From an uncultured Oscillospiraceae bacterium (GTDB lineage Bacteria; Bacillota; Clostridia; Oscillospirales; Ruminococcaceae), in NCBI GenBank assembly GCA_934481445.1, contig CAKSPC010000018.1:1-46595 (forward strand): a stretch of DNA of 46,595 bases. The letters are read 5' to 3'. Positions within the stretch are counted from its first letter, which is position 1, and each line of letters opens with the position of its first letter. The notes under the pieces are model-generated. The model saw nothing but the letters and a program-made list of their open reading frames with translations. It did no database searches and had not been told where the DNA came from. Positions 1 through 8,807 of this stretch are shown here, piece after piece. The position numbers and the translations under genes were made by a program.

Positions 1-2713
1 AAGCATAAAAGGTCATATCGGAGCTGCTAAGGAATCTGTACTGCTGAGGGTTGCCGTTTATAGTGATTTCCTCGCCGTTTTCATTGTCAAGGGCAAGGAG
101 ATATACATTATCCCCGGTCCTGTTAACGGGAATAACGCCGCGGTTGAAAGCCTTCAGAGCTTTGCTTTCATCCTCAGCGGCATAAACCAGACCGCCGTTT
201 ATCTGAACGATCTCCGTGCTGTCGTCATAGTGAACGCAGCCGCCAAGCGCGGGGCTTCCTGCGCCGCCCTGTGCGGATATGATGCCGCCGTTTATGACAA
301 GTTTGCCCGACATACCGCCTGTGCCGGAGCCGATGGCTGCGCCCGTGGCGGTCGTAGCAGCAGAAAGATATTCTACATACGCATTGATAACGCCGCCGTT
401 GATGGCGATATTGTCCACACTTGCGCCCTTACCGCTTCCTATCGCCGCGCCGTAAGTGCTGTCTGCACTGATAATGCCGCCGTTTATGGTGATGTTGTTT
501 GCGGTCGCCGCCTGAGCGCCGCCGCCGCTGCCTATCGCAGCGCCTGCGCTGTCGGTGCCTGTGCCGCCGGAACTTGACGCATTGATCCTGCCGCCGTTGA
601 TAAGTATATTATTGACAGGCTTGTTTTTATCGCTGCCTATCGCCGCGCCGTTCGGGGCAAATGCTCCAAGCCCGCCGCAGTCGTCGTCGCATATGTGCGA
701 GGGATCTGTATCCGCGCCCTTGCAGGTTATTGTAAGAATGCCGCTGTCTGCGCTGTCCGAGTTCTTGGACAGCGCAGCGTTGTCGTTGCTTGCTTCGATA
801 ATATTGTTTGTGCCGTCCGCAAGGATTATCTTAACATTGCCGGTGCTGTTTTCGGCGATATTTATGGGGCTTTTGCCGCTTGCGCCGCTCTTGAGATTTA
901 CCCCCGCAAGGGTGATATTAGCCTTAACGCCGTCCTTGACCCAAATTTCATTGTCGATCTGGTCATCGGGGTCGATATTCTTTATCGTAATGCCCTTATC
1001 CGAAAGGATGGTAAGAACTTTCGTGCCGGAATCGTAAGTATAATCCGTGTTGTAGATAAGCTCCTCGGTATCGTCCGTGGCGCAGATATCAAATCCGAAA
1101 CCGGGCAGCCCTATAAAACTGCCGTTGTCGTAAATGTACGCAGTGGTTTTGCTGCCCACGGCGACAATTGTCATCTTGCTTTTCGGAACAACGACATATA
1201 CGTTATCATTCACTGTGGCGTTGCCGCCGAGGTGTTTGTAATATGTGGTTGAAGTAAACTGATACGGCTCTCCGTTTATGGTTATATTATCCTCGCCGTT
1301 GGCGTTGGATATGCAGAGCATTGCAAGCTCGTTGCCGTCCGCATCCTTGGGAACAGAGGAAGTTGCGCCGTCTGCCGTGCAGTAATCGCCGTTTTGCGAG
1401 TTCACCGTGCTGTCCATTATTACGATATCGCAGGATTTGCCGACGTCCGCCGAATGACCTATGCCGAAGGATTCGCCGCTGCCAACCGCGCAAACTGTTG
1501 CGTCCGAAATATTGATTTTGCGAATTTCATCGTCAGTGTTGCTCATATTGCCCGCGCCGATGCCTACCGCGCCCGTGCCGCTTGTATAGCATTCTGCCGC
1601 GTCAGCGTATATTGTACCGCCGGTTATGTTTATTTCATTGAAGCTGCTGCAATAAGCCGCGCCTATCGCAGCACCGTAAAAGCGCTCCCCACTGGATAAT
1701 GCAAAAGCGCTTCCATATGCCGAAATAACGCCGCCGCTTATGTTGATAGTGCCAACGTTACCGTTTGTGGCGCTGCCTATGCCTGCGGCGCCTCTATCTC
1801 CGTGGGCTTCTATTCTGCCGCCGGAAATGGTTATATCGGATACAGAAGCCAAATTGCTGCCGCCTATGCCTGCGCCGTCCGTGCCCTTAGCCTGTATCAG
1901 ACCGCCTTTTATGTAAATTCCGCCTGTAGTTTCCCAGCTGCTGCCCGAAGCGCCGATGCCCGCGCCGCGCCCCGAACTGCACGCCACCTCAAGGAAGCCG
2001 CAGCCGGTATCGCATACATGGGTGGGGTCGTCAACCGCGCTTGCGCAGGTGATGGTAAGCGTTCCATCCTGCGAAAGCTTCTCGATACCCGCCGCATAGT
2101 TGCCGTAAAGATGGTTTAGAGAACCGTCCGCAAGGATGACAGTCACATCCGCTGTGCTTTCGCCCATGGATATAGCCGGACCGTCGGTACGATTAATGGT
2201 CAAGTTATCAAGTATCAGCGTTGCATCGACGCCGTCGGCAATAACTATATTTATATTTGATTGGGCGCCGGATCTCTTATTCGTTATTGTGAGCGTTTTA
2301 TCGGTAAGGATAGTAAGCGTCATGCCGGAGATATCAAAGCTGAAATCCGTGTCTAATTGTCCGCCATAAACATACAGCGTATCGTTTATATCTACCGGAG
2401 TACTGTACAGCGCGATGCCGTTATCATCGTTTTCGGTATATTCGCTTGCTTCTTCTGTGCCGCTGGGGTCAGCGGGTTCGGCCGTTTCCTCTTCGCCCTC
2501 CTCGGGGTCAGACGGCTCGGCTGTTTCCTCCGTACCCTCTTCGGGGTCAGCGGGTTCATCCGCGCCCCCTGTGGTTTCGGACGCAGACACCGCCGCCCCC
2601 GAAACCACCGTATCCGCAGATACAGTTATCCCGGGGGTCATAGTCAATACAATACCAGCCGCCATGAAAAGGCTCAGCAGCCTTTTCGCAGTGCATTTTC
2701 TTTCGGGATTCAT
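1..2713 (-). CDS. Large secreted repeat protein, probable carbohydrate-binding/adhesin type (3' end beyond window)
   Basis: The reading frame is open from the ATG at 2713 to the left edge (about 904 codons), so the C-terminus is missing. The start follows AAGGAGG at a good distance. Residues 1 to about 33 form a signal peptide (basic start, LLSLFMAAGIVLTM core, cleavage near VSA). An acidic Glu/Thr/Pro linker follows (repeats of EEGTEETAEP type). The rest is a long series of short beta-type repeats such as NITINGGIISA and GAAIGSG, as in secreted beta-helix or carbohydrate-binding repeat proteins of gut Clostridia. A motif of the form DPxHxCDxxCG occurs twice, near residues 225 and 675, so the protein looks built from two large homologous halves. 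A surface or extracellular role is inferred; ligand and anchoring are unknown because the C-terminus is absent. Confidence 0.8.
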   Translation of the reverse strand, partial: MNPERKCTAKRLLSLFMAAGIVLTMTPGITVSADTVVSGAAVSASETTGGADEPADPEEGTEETAEPSDPEEGEEETAEPADPSGTEEASEYTENDDNGIALYSTPVDINDTLYVYGGQLDTDFSFDISGMTLTILTDKTLTITNKRSGAQSNINIVIADGVDATLILDNLTINRTDGPAISMGESTADVTVILADGSLNHLYGNYAAGIEKLSQDGTLTITCASAVDDPTHVCDTGCGFLEVACSSGRGAGIGASGSSWETTGGIYIKGGLIQAKGTDGAGIGGSNLASVSDITISGGRIEAHGDRGAAGIGSATNGNVGTINISGGVISAYGSAFALSSGERFYGAAIGAAYCSSFNEINITGGTIYADAAECYTSGTGAVGIGAGNMSNTDDEIRKINISDATVCAVGSGESFGIGHSADVGKSCDIVIMDSTVNSQNGDYCTADGATSSVPKDADGNELAMLCISNANGEDNITINGEPYQFTSTTYYKHLGGNATVNDNVYVVVPKSKMTIVAVGSKTTAYIYDNGSFIGLPGFGFDICATDDTEELIYNTDYTYDSGTKVLTILSDKGITIKNIDPDDQIDNEIWVKDGVKANITLAGVNLKSGASGKSPINIAENSTGNVKIILADGTNNIIEASNDNAALSKNSDSADSGILTITCKGADTDPSHICDDDCGGLGAFAPNGAAIGSDKNKPVNNILINGGRINASSSGGTGTDSAGAAIGSGGGAQAATANNITINGGIISADSTYGAAIGSGKGASVDNIAINGGVINAYVEYLSAATTATGAAIGSGTGGMSGKLVINGGIISAQGGAGSPALGGCVHYDDSTEIVQINGGLVYAAEDESKALKAFNRGVIPVNRTGDNVYLLALDNENGEEITINGNPQQYRFLSSSDMTFYA

Positions 2714-2878
2714 ATATACCTCCTTGGCAAAAACATAACCGCGCTTCGTATTGCCGCTCGAAAGCACGGAAAATACCAACTGCGCGTAGATATGTCCCTT
2801 TCAATTAGCCTGAATAAAATTATATATTTATGCGCACGGTCCTGCCATCACATTACGGACCGCACTTATCTGTATAAT

Positions 2879-2907
2879 ATTATAGTTTATTTTCTTTGTT
2901 TTGTCAA
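2879..2907 (-). promoter_or_regulatory. Sigma-A promoter of the secreted repeat protein
   Basis: On the minus strand TTGACA (2907-2902) and TATAAT (2884-2879) are separated by exactly 17 bases. Transcription would begin near 2872, leaving a leader of about 160 bases before the ATG at 2713. The leader contains an imperfect stem (GCGGTCC ... GGACCG) around 2833-2864, of unknown role. Confidence 0.75.
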
Positions 2908-3013
2908 TAAGAACCTAATGTTTTTACACAAAATTCCCGAATATCATGCCGAAAATTTACCGTGCATGAGTTCAGCCGCCATGCGTATATTAAATATGAA
3001 AGGAGCGACCGAA

Positions 3014-3214
3014 ATGAAATATCCTTATCCCCCCGCGGGCGGCCACGGAGAATTCTCCACAGCCGATCTGATGAACACAAGCTCCGCGGACGACTGCACG
3101 GGGCTCATCCCCGCGAACATCGACGAGCAGGAATATATCAATTACAACGAGTTATACGATTTCCTGCCGAAAGCCATAAAAACCGAAAATTCCACGGAAA
3201 ATTTCCCGAAGTAA
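3014..3214 (+). CDS. Small conserved-looking hypothetical protein (66 aa)
   Basis: The ATG at 3014 is preceded by AAAGGAG (about 9 bases upstream), and the gene ends in TAA followed directly by a strong terminator, so this is a real single-gene unit despite its size. The protein has no signal peptide or membrane segment. It is Pro/Gly-rich at the start (MKYPYPPAGGHGE), has a central CTGLIPANIDEQEY segment and an acidic/Tyr-rich NYNELYDFLP stretch. The CTGLIP-acidic-YxxLYxxxP pattern resembles small uncharacterised proteins I have seen in Ruminococcus and Lachnospiraceae genomes, but I cannot name a family. Function unknown. Confidence 0.65.
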   Translation: MKYPYPPAGGHGEFSTADLMNTSSADDCTGLIPANIDEQEYINYNELYDFLPKAIKTENSTENFPK

Positions 3215-3229
3215 TATATTCCGACATTC

Positions 3230-3259
3230 CCCGCCGTATTTTCAACGGCGGGTATTTTT
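3230..3259 (+). terminator. Rho-independent terminator of the 66-aa gene
   Basis: Stem CCCGCCGT / ACGGCGGG (3230-3237 with 3245-3252), 7-base loop, followed by TATTTTT. Confidence 0.8.
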
Positions 3260-3355
3260 CGGGATTATCCGCATAACAGCGGCGTTTTTTCTTATTTTCG
3301 GCGATATTGCGCGGTCATTCGTTTTTACTCTCTGTTGAAAACTCGGTTGAAAGGG

Positions 3356-3709
3356 TTAAAAACCCGATAAACCCTCTGTTGAAAACTCCCCGAATATTAC
3401 GATAATTCCCCCCGCCGTATGCAGCGACGTATATACCGTATTCTCCCCGAAAACCCGCAGCACGGCGCGCTTTGTCCATAAAATCTCCGTGGTTTTCACG
3501 CGGCGCGTCCGCCGGAAAACCACCCCGCTCTTAACAATAAGTATATCTTCATCCCGTCGGTATTCCAGCCCGCAGAAATACAGCGTCCACCACGCAAGGA
3601 AAATCAGCCCCGCCGCCGCAATAATGTACATCCCCACCGCCGCCGCGAAAATCACCCCCGCCGAAGCCGCCGCGGCAGCAAGAAAATACGCCGTCCACCG
3701 TTTCTCCAT
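3356..3709 (-). CDS. Small membrane protein with bacterial PH-like domain
   Basis: 117 residues. Residues about 7-47 hold two closely spaced hydrophobic segments (FLAAAAASAGVIFAAAVG and MYIIAAAGLIFLAWWTLYF). The C-terminal half (RRDEDILIVKSGVVFRRTRRVKTTEILWTKRAVL) has the pattern of the bPH2/DUF304 family, in which two membrane helices precede a cytoplasmic PH-like fold; that it belongs there is an inference from pattern. No strong ribosome site is visible before the ATG at 3709. The sequence around the 3' end is locally duplicated: CTCTGTTGAAAACTC occurs just after the stop codon and again inside the last codons. Function unknown. Confidence 0.6.
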   Translation of the reverse strand: MEKRWTAYFLAAAAASAGVIFAAAVGMYIIAAAGLIFLAWWTLYFCGLEYRRDEDILIVKSGVVFRRTRRVKTTEILWTKRAVLRVFGENTVYTSLHTAGGIIVIFGEFSTEGLSGF

Positions 3710-3800
3710 GCCGTTTTCACCGCCTTTTCAGATTTCATATGCGTTATTGTCGGCGGGGTTGATTATTTTTATGCAATGAGCTGAAAATGTCCGTGCAGTA

Positions 3801-3847
3801 TTGACGTAGATACTTAACTGTGTTAAAATGTAACTACGTTAAATAAC
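3801..3847 (+). promoter_or_regulatory. Promoter and probable MarR operator
   Basis: TTGACG (3801-3806), 17-base spacer, TAAAAT (3824-3829). A perfect palindrome TTAAC-TGT-GTTAA (3814-3826) overlaps the -10 region. A second element GTTAAATAAC (3838-3847) lies around the expected start of transcription. Overlap of palindromes with the core promoter fits autorepression by the MarR protein encoded directly downstream, as is usual in that family. Confidence 0.65.
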
Positions 3848-3872
3848 ATGGTTAATGAAACGGGGTGATGAT

Positions 3873-4406
3873 TTGCACAGCCTTATCGGCGAGGTCAGAA
3901 AAAATCTCCACTGCTCGTCGCGGCTCAGCACCGAGCAGTGCGAGCATCTTCTGAACAGCATACAGAAATTCGCCTGCATAGACTTCTCCGTATTTTTCGA
4001 CGGCATGAGCCACTCGGAAATGACCCTCGCCTACTGCGCGCAGGGCTATGAGGAGCAGTACGGAAACGCCATAACCGTAAACGAAGCCGCCGCGGCGCTC
4101 CACATCTCCGTCCCCGCGGTTTCGCGGACACTGCGGGGACTTTCGGAATGCGGCATTCTCGAGCGCAGGTCGGACGAAAACGACCGCCGCAGCGTGCGCA
4201 TTCATGTCACGGACAAGGGCAGGGAGCTGCTCGCGAAGAACATCGCAAACTGCATCGAAGCCGTAGACAGCGCCATGAAGCCGTTTTCCGAAGAAGAACT
4301 TGCGGCGATGATATCCCTCCATGCGAAATTCACCGCTGCGCTTTCGAAGTACGCCGCACAGTACGGCCATACCACAGAAAAAGCATACAAGAGAAAGGAG
4401 CTCTGA
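3873..4406 (+). CDS. MarR-family winged-helix transcriptional regulator
   Basis: I prefer the TTG at 3873 because GGGGTGAT lies just upstream; an in-frame ATG at 3855 has no ribosome site and would give six more residues. The protein (about 177 aa) has the MarR layout: N-terminal dimer helix, DNA-reading helix region NEAAAALHISVPAVSRTLRG and the wing motif DENDRRSVRIHVTDKGREL, then C-terminal dimer helices. It is followed after 3 bases by the ABC exporter gene, with the exporter's AAGGAG inside its last codons. The pair is most simply read as a regulator that controls its own export pump in response to a toxic compound. Ligand unknown. Confidence 0.88.
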   Translation: MHSLIGEVRKNLHCSSRLSTEQCEHLLNSIQKFACIDFSVFFDGMSHSEMTLAYCAQGYEEQYGNAITVNEAAAALHISVPAVSRTLRGLSECGILERRSDENDRRSVRIHVTDKGRELLAKNIANCIEAVDSAMKPFSEEELAAMISLHAKFTAALSKYAAQYGHTTEKAYKRKEL

Positions 4407-4409
4407 CCC

Positions 4410-7202
4410 ATGCTTGAAATAAAAAACATAACCAAGGACTATTCCGCCGGCGGAGAAACGGTGCACGCCCTGCGGGATGTGTCCATCAGCTTCCGCGAAA
4501 GCGAGCTCGTGTCCATCCTCGGCCACTCGGGCTGCGGCAAGACTACCCTGCTGAATATAATCGGCGGCCTTGACCAGTACACCAGCGGCGACCTTATCAT
4601 CAACGGAAAATCAACAAAGCAGTTCAAGGACCGCGACTGGGATACCTACCGAAACCACTCCGTAGGCTTCATATTCCAGAGCTACAACCTCATCCCGCAC
4701 CAGACGGTGCTTTCCAACGTTGAGCTTGCCCTCACCCTTTCCGGCGTATCCAAGGCGGAGCGCAGACAGCGCGCCACGGCGGCTCTCGAAAAGGTGGGTC
4801 TAGGCAGCCAGCTCCACAAGCGCCCCAATCAGATGTCCGGCGGACAGATGCAGCGCGTAGCCATTGCCCGCGCCCTCGTAAACGATCCTGACATTCTCCT
4901 TGCGGATGAGCCGACCGGCGCCCTCGACAGCGAAACCTCCGTGCAGATAATGGAGCTTATCAAGGAGATAGCCAAGGACCGCCTTGTTATCATGGTAACG
5001 CACAACCCCGACCTTGCGGAGAAGTATTCCACCCGTATCGTCCGCCTTGTGGACGGAAAAATCACCGCCGATTCAGACCCCTTCGACGGAAAAGCCCCCG
5101 AGAAGATAAAGTCCGAGGTAAACAAGGGAAAGAAGAAACAGACCTCCATGTCATTTCTCACTGCCCTTGCGCTCTCAAAGAACAATCTTCTCACCAAAAA
5201 GGGCAGAACGTTCCTCACATCCTTTGCGGGCAGCATAGGAATCATCGGCATCGCGCTGATACTCTCGCTTTCCAACGGCGTCCAGTCATATATTGATTCC
5301 GTGGAGCGCTCCACCCTCGCCTCCTACCCGATAACGATACAGCAGGAAACCGTCGATTACTCAAGCATGATGTCCTCCATGATGGGCATGAGCGAGGAAA
5401 ACCGCGAGGGCCGCGACGAAAACCGCATCTACACCAACGACATCTCCACCGAGATGATGAAAACCATGCTCTCCGAAATGCAGACCAACAACCTTTCCGA
5501 GTTCAGCGACTACCTCGAAAGCGATCCCGACGGCATTATGGACAGCATAAGCGAGATAAAGTACAGCTACTCGCAGGATCTTTACATCTACGGCAGGGAT
5601 GTCAACGACAACATCATCCGCGTCAATCCCTCCACGGTAATGTCCGCGATGATGGGCGAAAGCATGGCGAGCACCGTTTCGCAGATGCAGGGGACATATT
5701 CGAATATGTTCGGCGGCAGTTCCATGTCAAGCGCCGATGTGTGGGAAGAACTGCTGAACAACGACATAATCGAAAACCAGTACGAAGTCCTTGCGGGACG
5801 CCTGCCCGAAAGCTGGGATGAAGTCGTTGTTCTTGTAAATCAGCACAACGAGCTTTCTGATATAACCCTCTACGCCCTCGGCCTGCGCGACCAGAGCGAG
5901 CTTACCGGAATGATGAGCAAGATACTTGCGGGCGAAAGCTTCGATCTCGATACCGGCGATCTTTCGTTCAGCTATGACGACCTGCTCGGGCTAAACTTCC
6001 GTATGCTGACCGTATCCGATCTTTACAAGGAAAACGACGAGGGCGGCTACGATGACATGAGCGGCGACGAGGAATTCATGACCGCAGCCCTTGAAAACGC
6101 CCCCGAGATAAAGGTAGTCGGCATTCTCCGTCCCGACGGAGACAGCATAATCAGCACTGCAAACAGCGGCGGCATAGGCTACACCCACGCCCTCACCAAG
6201 CACATGATAGAAGCGGCGAACACCAGCGCCCTTGTAGAAAAGCAGAAATCCGAGCCCGATGTCGATGTATTCACGGGAATAGCATTCCCCGACGACAATG
6301 CCGAGGAGCAGCAGCCCATGTCTCAGGAGGAAGCAATGCAGGCAGTGATGGCAATGCTCACCCCCGAGCAGATGCAGACGCTCTCGCAGACGATAACATC
6401 CTCCCTGACCCCCGAGCAGCTTCAGCAGATAATGACCCTGCCCGCGGAGGAACAGCAGGCGGCGATGTACGGCATGGTGGACAGCTCCGTTATTTCGGGC
6501 GCATTCATGAGCGTGCTCACCACCGACCAGCTTCAGCAGCTTATGGCCCTTACGCAGAAGCCCGAAACCACCGACGCCACCTATGACGGCAACCTCGAAA
6601 AACTGGGCGCTGGCGATCTTTCCAAGCCGAGCGGAATATCCATCTACGCAAAGGATTTCGACGGCAAGGAAAAGGTAACGCAGTTCATCAGCGACTACAA
6701 CAGCCGCATGGTATCCGAGGATAAGCAGGAGAATGTTATAAACTACACCGATTATGTCGGACTGATGATATCCTCCGTAAGTACGATAATCGACGCGATC
6801 TCGTATATTCTGATCGCATTCGTGGCGATATCGCTTGTGGTATCTTCTATTATGATAGGAATAATCACATATATTTCCGTGCTCGAGCGCACGAAGGAGA
6901 TCGGCATACTCCGCGCGATAGGCGCGTCCAAGCATGACATTTCCAACGTATTCAATGCGGAAACGCTTATCGTGGGATTTGTCGCGGGCGCGATAGGAAT
7001 TATCGTGACGGTTCTGTTGAATATTCCGATAACACTTATAATCCATAACCTTACGGGGATAGATAATATTGCGTCGTCGCTGCCGTGGCAGGGCGGAGTT
7101 ATCCTCGTGGTTATCAGTATGCTGCTTACGTTCATCGCGGGATTGTTCCCTGCGGGAATGGCGGCGAAGAAGGATCCTGTTGTCGCACTGAGAACGGAGT
7201 AA
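4410..7202 (+). CDS. ABC exporter with fused ATPase and FtsX/MacB-type permease
   Basis: 930 residues in one chain. Residues 1 to about 230 are a complete ABC ATPase: Walker [10 protein letters not shown], signature [15 protein letters not shown], Walker [13 protein letters not shown], and H-loop VTHN. After a Lys-rich linker comes a first membrane helix (about 265-285). A roughly 500-residue extracytoplasmic region follows, then three C-terminal helices with the FtsX signature ([16 protein letters not shown]). This is the architecture of MacB-like antibiotic or peptide exporters and lipoprotein-release pumps. The external region has a Gln-rich tract with three repeats of the form LTxEQLQxL. 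It lies in an operon with the preceding MarR gene, which suggests inducible resistance or efflux; the substrate cannot be told from sequence. Confidence 0.9.
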   Translation: MLEIKNITKDYSAGGETVHALRDVSISFRESELVSILGHSGCGKTTLLNIIGGLDQYTSGDLIINGKSTKQFKDRDWDTYRNHSVGFIFQSYNLIPHQTVLSNVELALTLSGVSKAERRQRATAALEKVGLGSQLHKRPNQMSGGQMQRVAIARALVNDPDILLADEPTGALDSETSVQIMELIKEIAKDRLVIMVTHNPDLAEKYSTRIVRLVDGKITADSDPFDGKAPEKIKSEVNKGKKKQTSMSFLTALALSKNNLLTKKGRTFLTSFAGSIGIIGIALILSLSNGVQSYIDSVERSTLASYPITIQQETVDYSSMMSSMMGMSEENREGRDENRIYTNDISTEMMKTMLSEMQTNNLSEFSDYLESDPDGIMDSISEIKYSYSQDLYIYGRDVNDNIIRVNPSTVMSAMMGESMASTVSQMQGTYSNMFGGSSMSSADVWEELLNNDIIENQYEVLAGRLPESWDEVVVLVNQHNELSDITLYALGLRDQSELTGMMSKILAGESFDLDTGDLSFSYDDLLGLNFRMLTVSDLYKENDEGGYDDMSGDEEFMTAALENAPEIKVVGILRPDGDSIISTANSGGIGYTHALTKHMIEAANTSALVEKQKSEPDVDVFTGIAFPDDNAEEQQPMSQEEAMQAVMAMLTPEQMQTLSQTITSSLTPEQLQQIMTLPAEEQQAAMYGMVDSSVISGAFMSVLTTDQLQQLMALTQKPETTDATYDGNLEKLGAGDLSKPSGISIYAKDFDGKEKVTQFISDYNSRMVSEDKQENVINYTDYVGLMISSVSTIIDAISYILIAFVAISLVVSSIMIGIITYISVLERTKEIGILRAIGASKHDISNVFNAETLIVGFVAGAIGIIVTVLLNIPITLIIHNLTGIDNIASSLPWQGGVILVVISMLLTFIAGLFPAGMAAKKDPVVALRTE

Positions 7203-7224
7203 ATTCGGCGTGAATATGAGGTAC

Positions 7225-7256
7225 CCCGCAGGTGCGTCCTGCGGGGCATTTTTTTG
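7225..7256 (+). terminator. Terminator of the MarR-exporter operon
   Basis: Stem CCCCGCAGG / CCTGCGGGG (7225-7233 with 7239-7247), 5-base loop, then CATTTTTTT. Confidence 0.9.
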
Positions 7257-7261
7257 CAAAT

Positions 7262-7540
7262 AGCAGGTCTGCCCTCTTTAAGGGACACAATACACGCGGT
7301 CAAGGGGTCGCACCCCTTGCGGGTCGAGGGCGGCGCCCTCGTCGCCGTCCGCAGACGGCGAAACTCCCCTCACATAGTAATTACGAAAACATCACGGTAT
7401 AGCGGGTTCAAATTAATTCTAAATTTAAACGACAAAAAAGCGCTAAAGGGGTTTGGGGGAAAACAAGAGTTTTCCCCCAATGCAACATATTAAATCTAAA
7501 GGCTTCTCTCCTCAAAAACAGCCCAGTGGGCTGTTTTTGA
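7262..7540 (-). repeat. Multi-hairpin interspersed repeat, copy A1
   Basis: Read on the minus strand this copy holds, in order: a T-tailed hairpin (AAAAACAGCCCA / TGGGCTGTTTTT, 7512-7540), a hairpin GGGGGAAAAC-TCTT-GTTTTCCCCC, then GCCGTC-TGCG-GACGGC, GAGGGC-GCC-GCCCTC and CAAGGGG-TGCGA-CCCCTTG, ending in ACCGCGTGTATTG. A 60-base block (7434-7493) is identical, inverted, to 8825-8884 in copy A2. The first hairpin sits 3' of the XRE gene and may end its transcript. Confidence 0.85.
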
Positions 7541-7565
7541 AGCAGCGCGCCCATAATGCGCTGAT

Positions 7566-7630
7566 AAATTTGCGGCAGTTTAGCCCCACGCGGTCGAACG
7601 TGAGCGCGCAAAGCAGAACTGCCGCAATTT
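7566..7630. repeat. Short inverted-repeat element (MITE-like hairpin)
   Basis: TTGCGGCAGTT (7570-7580) is perfectly inverted at 7617-7627 around a 36-base centre, flanked by AAATT/AATTT. It lies between repeat copy A1 and the XRE gene. A similar-sized element with ends TGCGGTATT is at 25362-25430. No coding sequence is seen; whether it was ever mobile is unknown. Confidence 0.4.
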
Positions 7631-7693
7631 AATAATCAAAAGGGGGGACAAAAAGCCCCCTACATTTTATATAACATCTCGCACCACAGCGCC

Positions 7694-7903
7694 CTATCTG
7701 TTTATCTCAGCGCGCTCCGTCCTCCCAAGGAGGTAATCCAAGGAAACATTGAAATAATCAGCGATGGCAATAAGGGTCGCGTAGTCAGCCTCGCGTGCGC
7801 CGCTTTCGTAGCGGCTGATGGAGTTCTGGTTCAAATTCAGCTCGATTGCAAGGCGCACCTGCGATATCCCGCGGCTTTCCCGCAGCTCTTTCAATCTGAA
7901 CAT
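7694..7903 (-). CDS. Small XRE/Cro-type helix-turn-helix repressor
   Basis: 69 residues, start ATG at 7903 behind AAGGGGTGG. The whole protein is an HTH_3 domain: LKELRESRGISQVRLAIELNL, recognition helix NQNSISRYESGAREADY, then ATLIAIADYFNVSLDYLLGR, the standard ending of this family. It is divergent from the secreted Big_2 gene, and the 120-base gap between them contains two TATACC/GGTATA palindromes, so it most likely represses itself and its neighbour. Small repressors like this are typical of phage or mobile islets but no integrase or toxin gene is present here. Confidence 0.92.
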   Translation of the reverse strand: MFRLKELRESRGISQVRLAIELNLNQNSISRYESGAREADYATLIAIADYFNVSLDYLLGRTERAEINR

Positions 7904-7925
7904 TCCACCACCCCTTAGATTTCTC

Positions 7926-7985
7926 TTGACATTATTATACCAAAGTGGTATAATACAAATATCCCGATTTGGTATATTTTATACC
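7926..7985 (+). promoter_or_regulatory. Consensus promoter with two repressor operators
   Basis: TTGACA (7926-7931), 17 bases, TATAAT (7949-7954): a full-consensus sigma-A promoter directed at the Big_2 gene. Operator O1, TATACC-AAAGT-GGTATA (7936-7952), occupies the spacer and part of the -10 box. Operator O2, GGTATA-TTT-TATACC (7971-7985), sits just downstream of the start point. The two share the same half-site in opposite order. A TATAAT also reads on the minus strand here, so both divergent genes could be controlled by one bound repressor. Confidence 0.8.
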
Positions 7986-8022
7986 GAGCGGAGAAATAAT
8001 TTTATAAGGTAGGTAAAAAAGT

Positions 8023-8760
8023 ATGAAAATTTTCAGAAAACTCGCGGCACTGTTCTCGGCGGCGGTCATCGCGGTGTCGGCGTGCGCTTCGGTGGCGATG
8101 ACGGCGGGGGCGGATAGTATTGCGGATACGGCTAAGGCTATTTCAAGTGGAACAACCTATAAATGCGAATTTGTAGGCGATTGGGAATATTCCGATTACA
8201 AAATTAATGTTTCATCAAGTGGAACTTTATCCGTTAAATTGGATTCAACATTAGAATATGCAGAATTAGAATTATTTGATAGTGACTTCAATTATGTTTA
8301 TATATCAGATTATACAATTACAAGTGGAAGAAAACGCGGTGGAGGAAGTGGGTCTTGGTATATCGATTTGCGATGGAATAATGTTGGAGAAAAATTAGCA
8401 ATCACCACTATTTGGAAAGTTACAAAAGGCACATATTATTTAAGATTGCATAACAACTATGGAACTGGAATAAGTCATTCTTGGAGCAGTGGCAAAGCCA
8501 ATATAACCGCCACCTACCCCACCGATTCCGGCAGCAAAGCCAAGATAAGCTACATAACCATCAAGCTCCAAAAAGGCGACACCCTCTCCCTCGGCGCGGC
8601 GCTCTCGGGCGGAAGCGGCTCCGTTACATGGAAAAGCTCCAAGCCGTCCGCTGTTACGGTGTCCTCCACAGGAAAGATAACCGCCAAGGCTAAAGGCTCC
8701 GCTATCATCACCGCAAAATGCGGAAGCTCATCGAAAAAGGTTAAGATAATCGTTTCTTAA
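8023..8760 (+). CDS. Secreted protein with C-terminal Big_2 (Ig-like) domain
   Basis: 245 residues; ATG at 8023 after AAGGTAGG. Residues 1 to about 30 are a signal peptide (KLAALFSAAVIAVSACASVAM, cleavage near TAGA). The middle (about 40-165) is Tyr/Trp/Ser-rich, beta-type, with features of a PPC-like domain (EYAELELFDSDF, KGTYYLRLHN). The last 70 residues are a typical bacterial Ig-like Big_2 domain (VTWKSSKPSAVTVSSTG, KITAKAKGSAIITAKCG). The central DNA (about 8140-8500) is clearly AT-richer than the GC-rich ends, which suggests the core was swapped or acquired while the signal peptide and Big_2 parts kept host composition. Controlled by the operators upstream. No sortase motif or anchor is seen. 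Confidence 0.85.
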   Translation: MKIFRKLAALFSAAVIAVSACASVAMTAGADSIADTAKAISSGTTYKCEFVGDWEYSDYKINVSSSGTLSVKLDSTLEYAELELFDSDFNYVYISDYTITSGRKRGGGSGSWYIDLRWNNVGEKLAITTIWKVTKGTYYLRLHNNYGTGISHSWSSGKANITATYPTDSGSKAKISYITIKLQKGDTLSLGAALSGGSGSVTWKSSKPSAVTVSSTGKITAKAKGSAIITAKCGSSSKKVKIIVS

Positions 8761-8776
8761 TTATTTTACGCATTGC

Positions 8777-8807
8777 TTCAAAAACAGTCCACTGGACTGT
8801 TTTTGAA
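8777..8807 (+). terminator. Terminator hairpin of the Big_2 gene (first hairpin of repeat A2)
   Basis: Perfect 15-base stem TTCAAAAACAGTCCA / TGGACTGTTTTTGAA (8777-8791 with 8793-8807) around a single C, 17 bases after the stop codon; the second arm contains the T tract. Confidence 0.85.
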
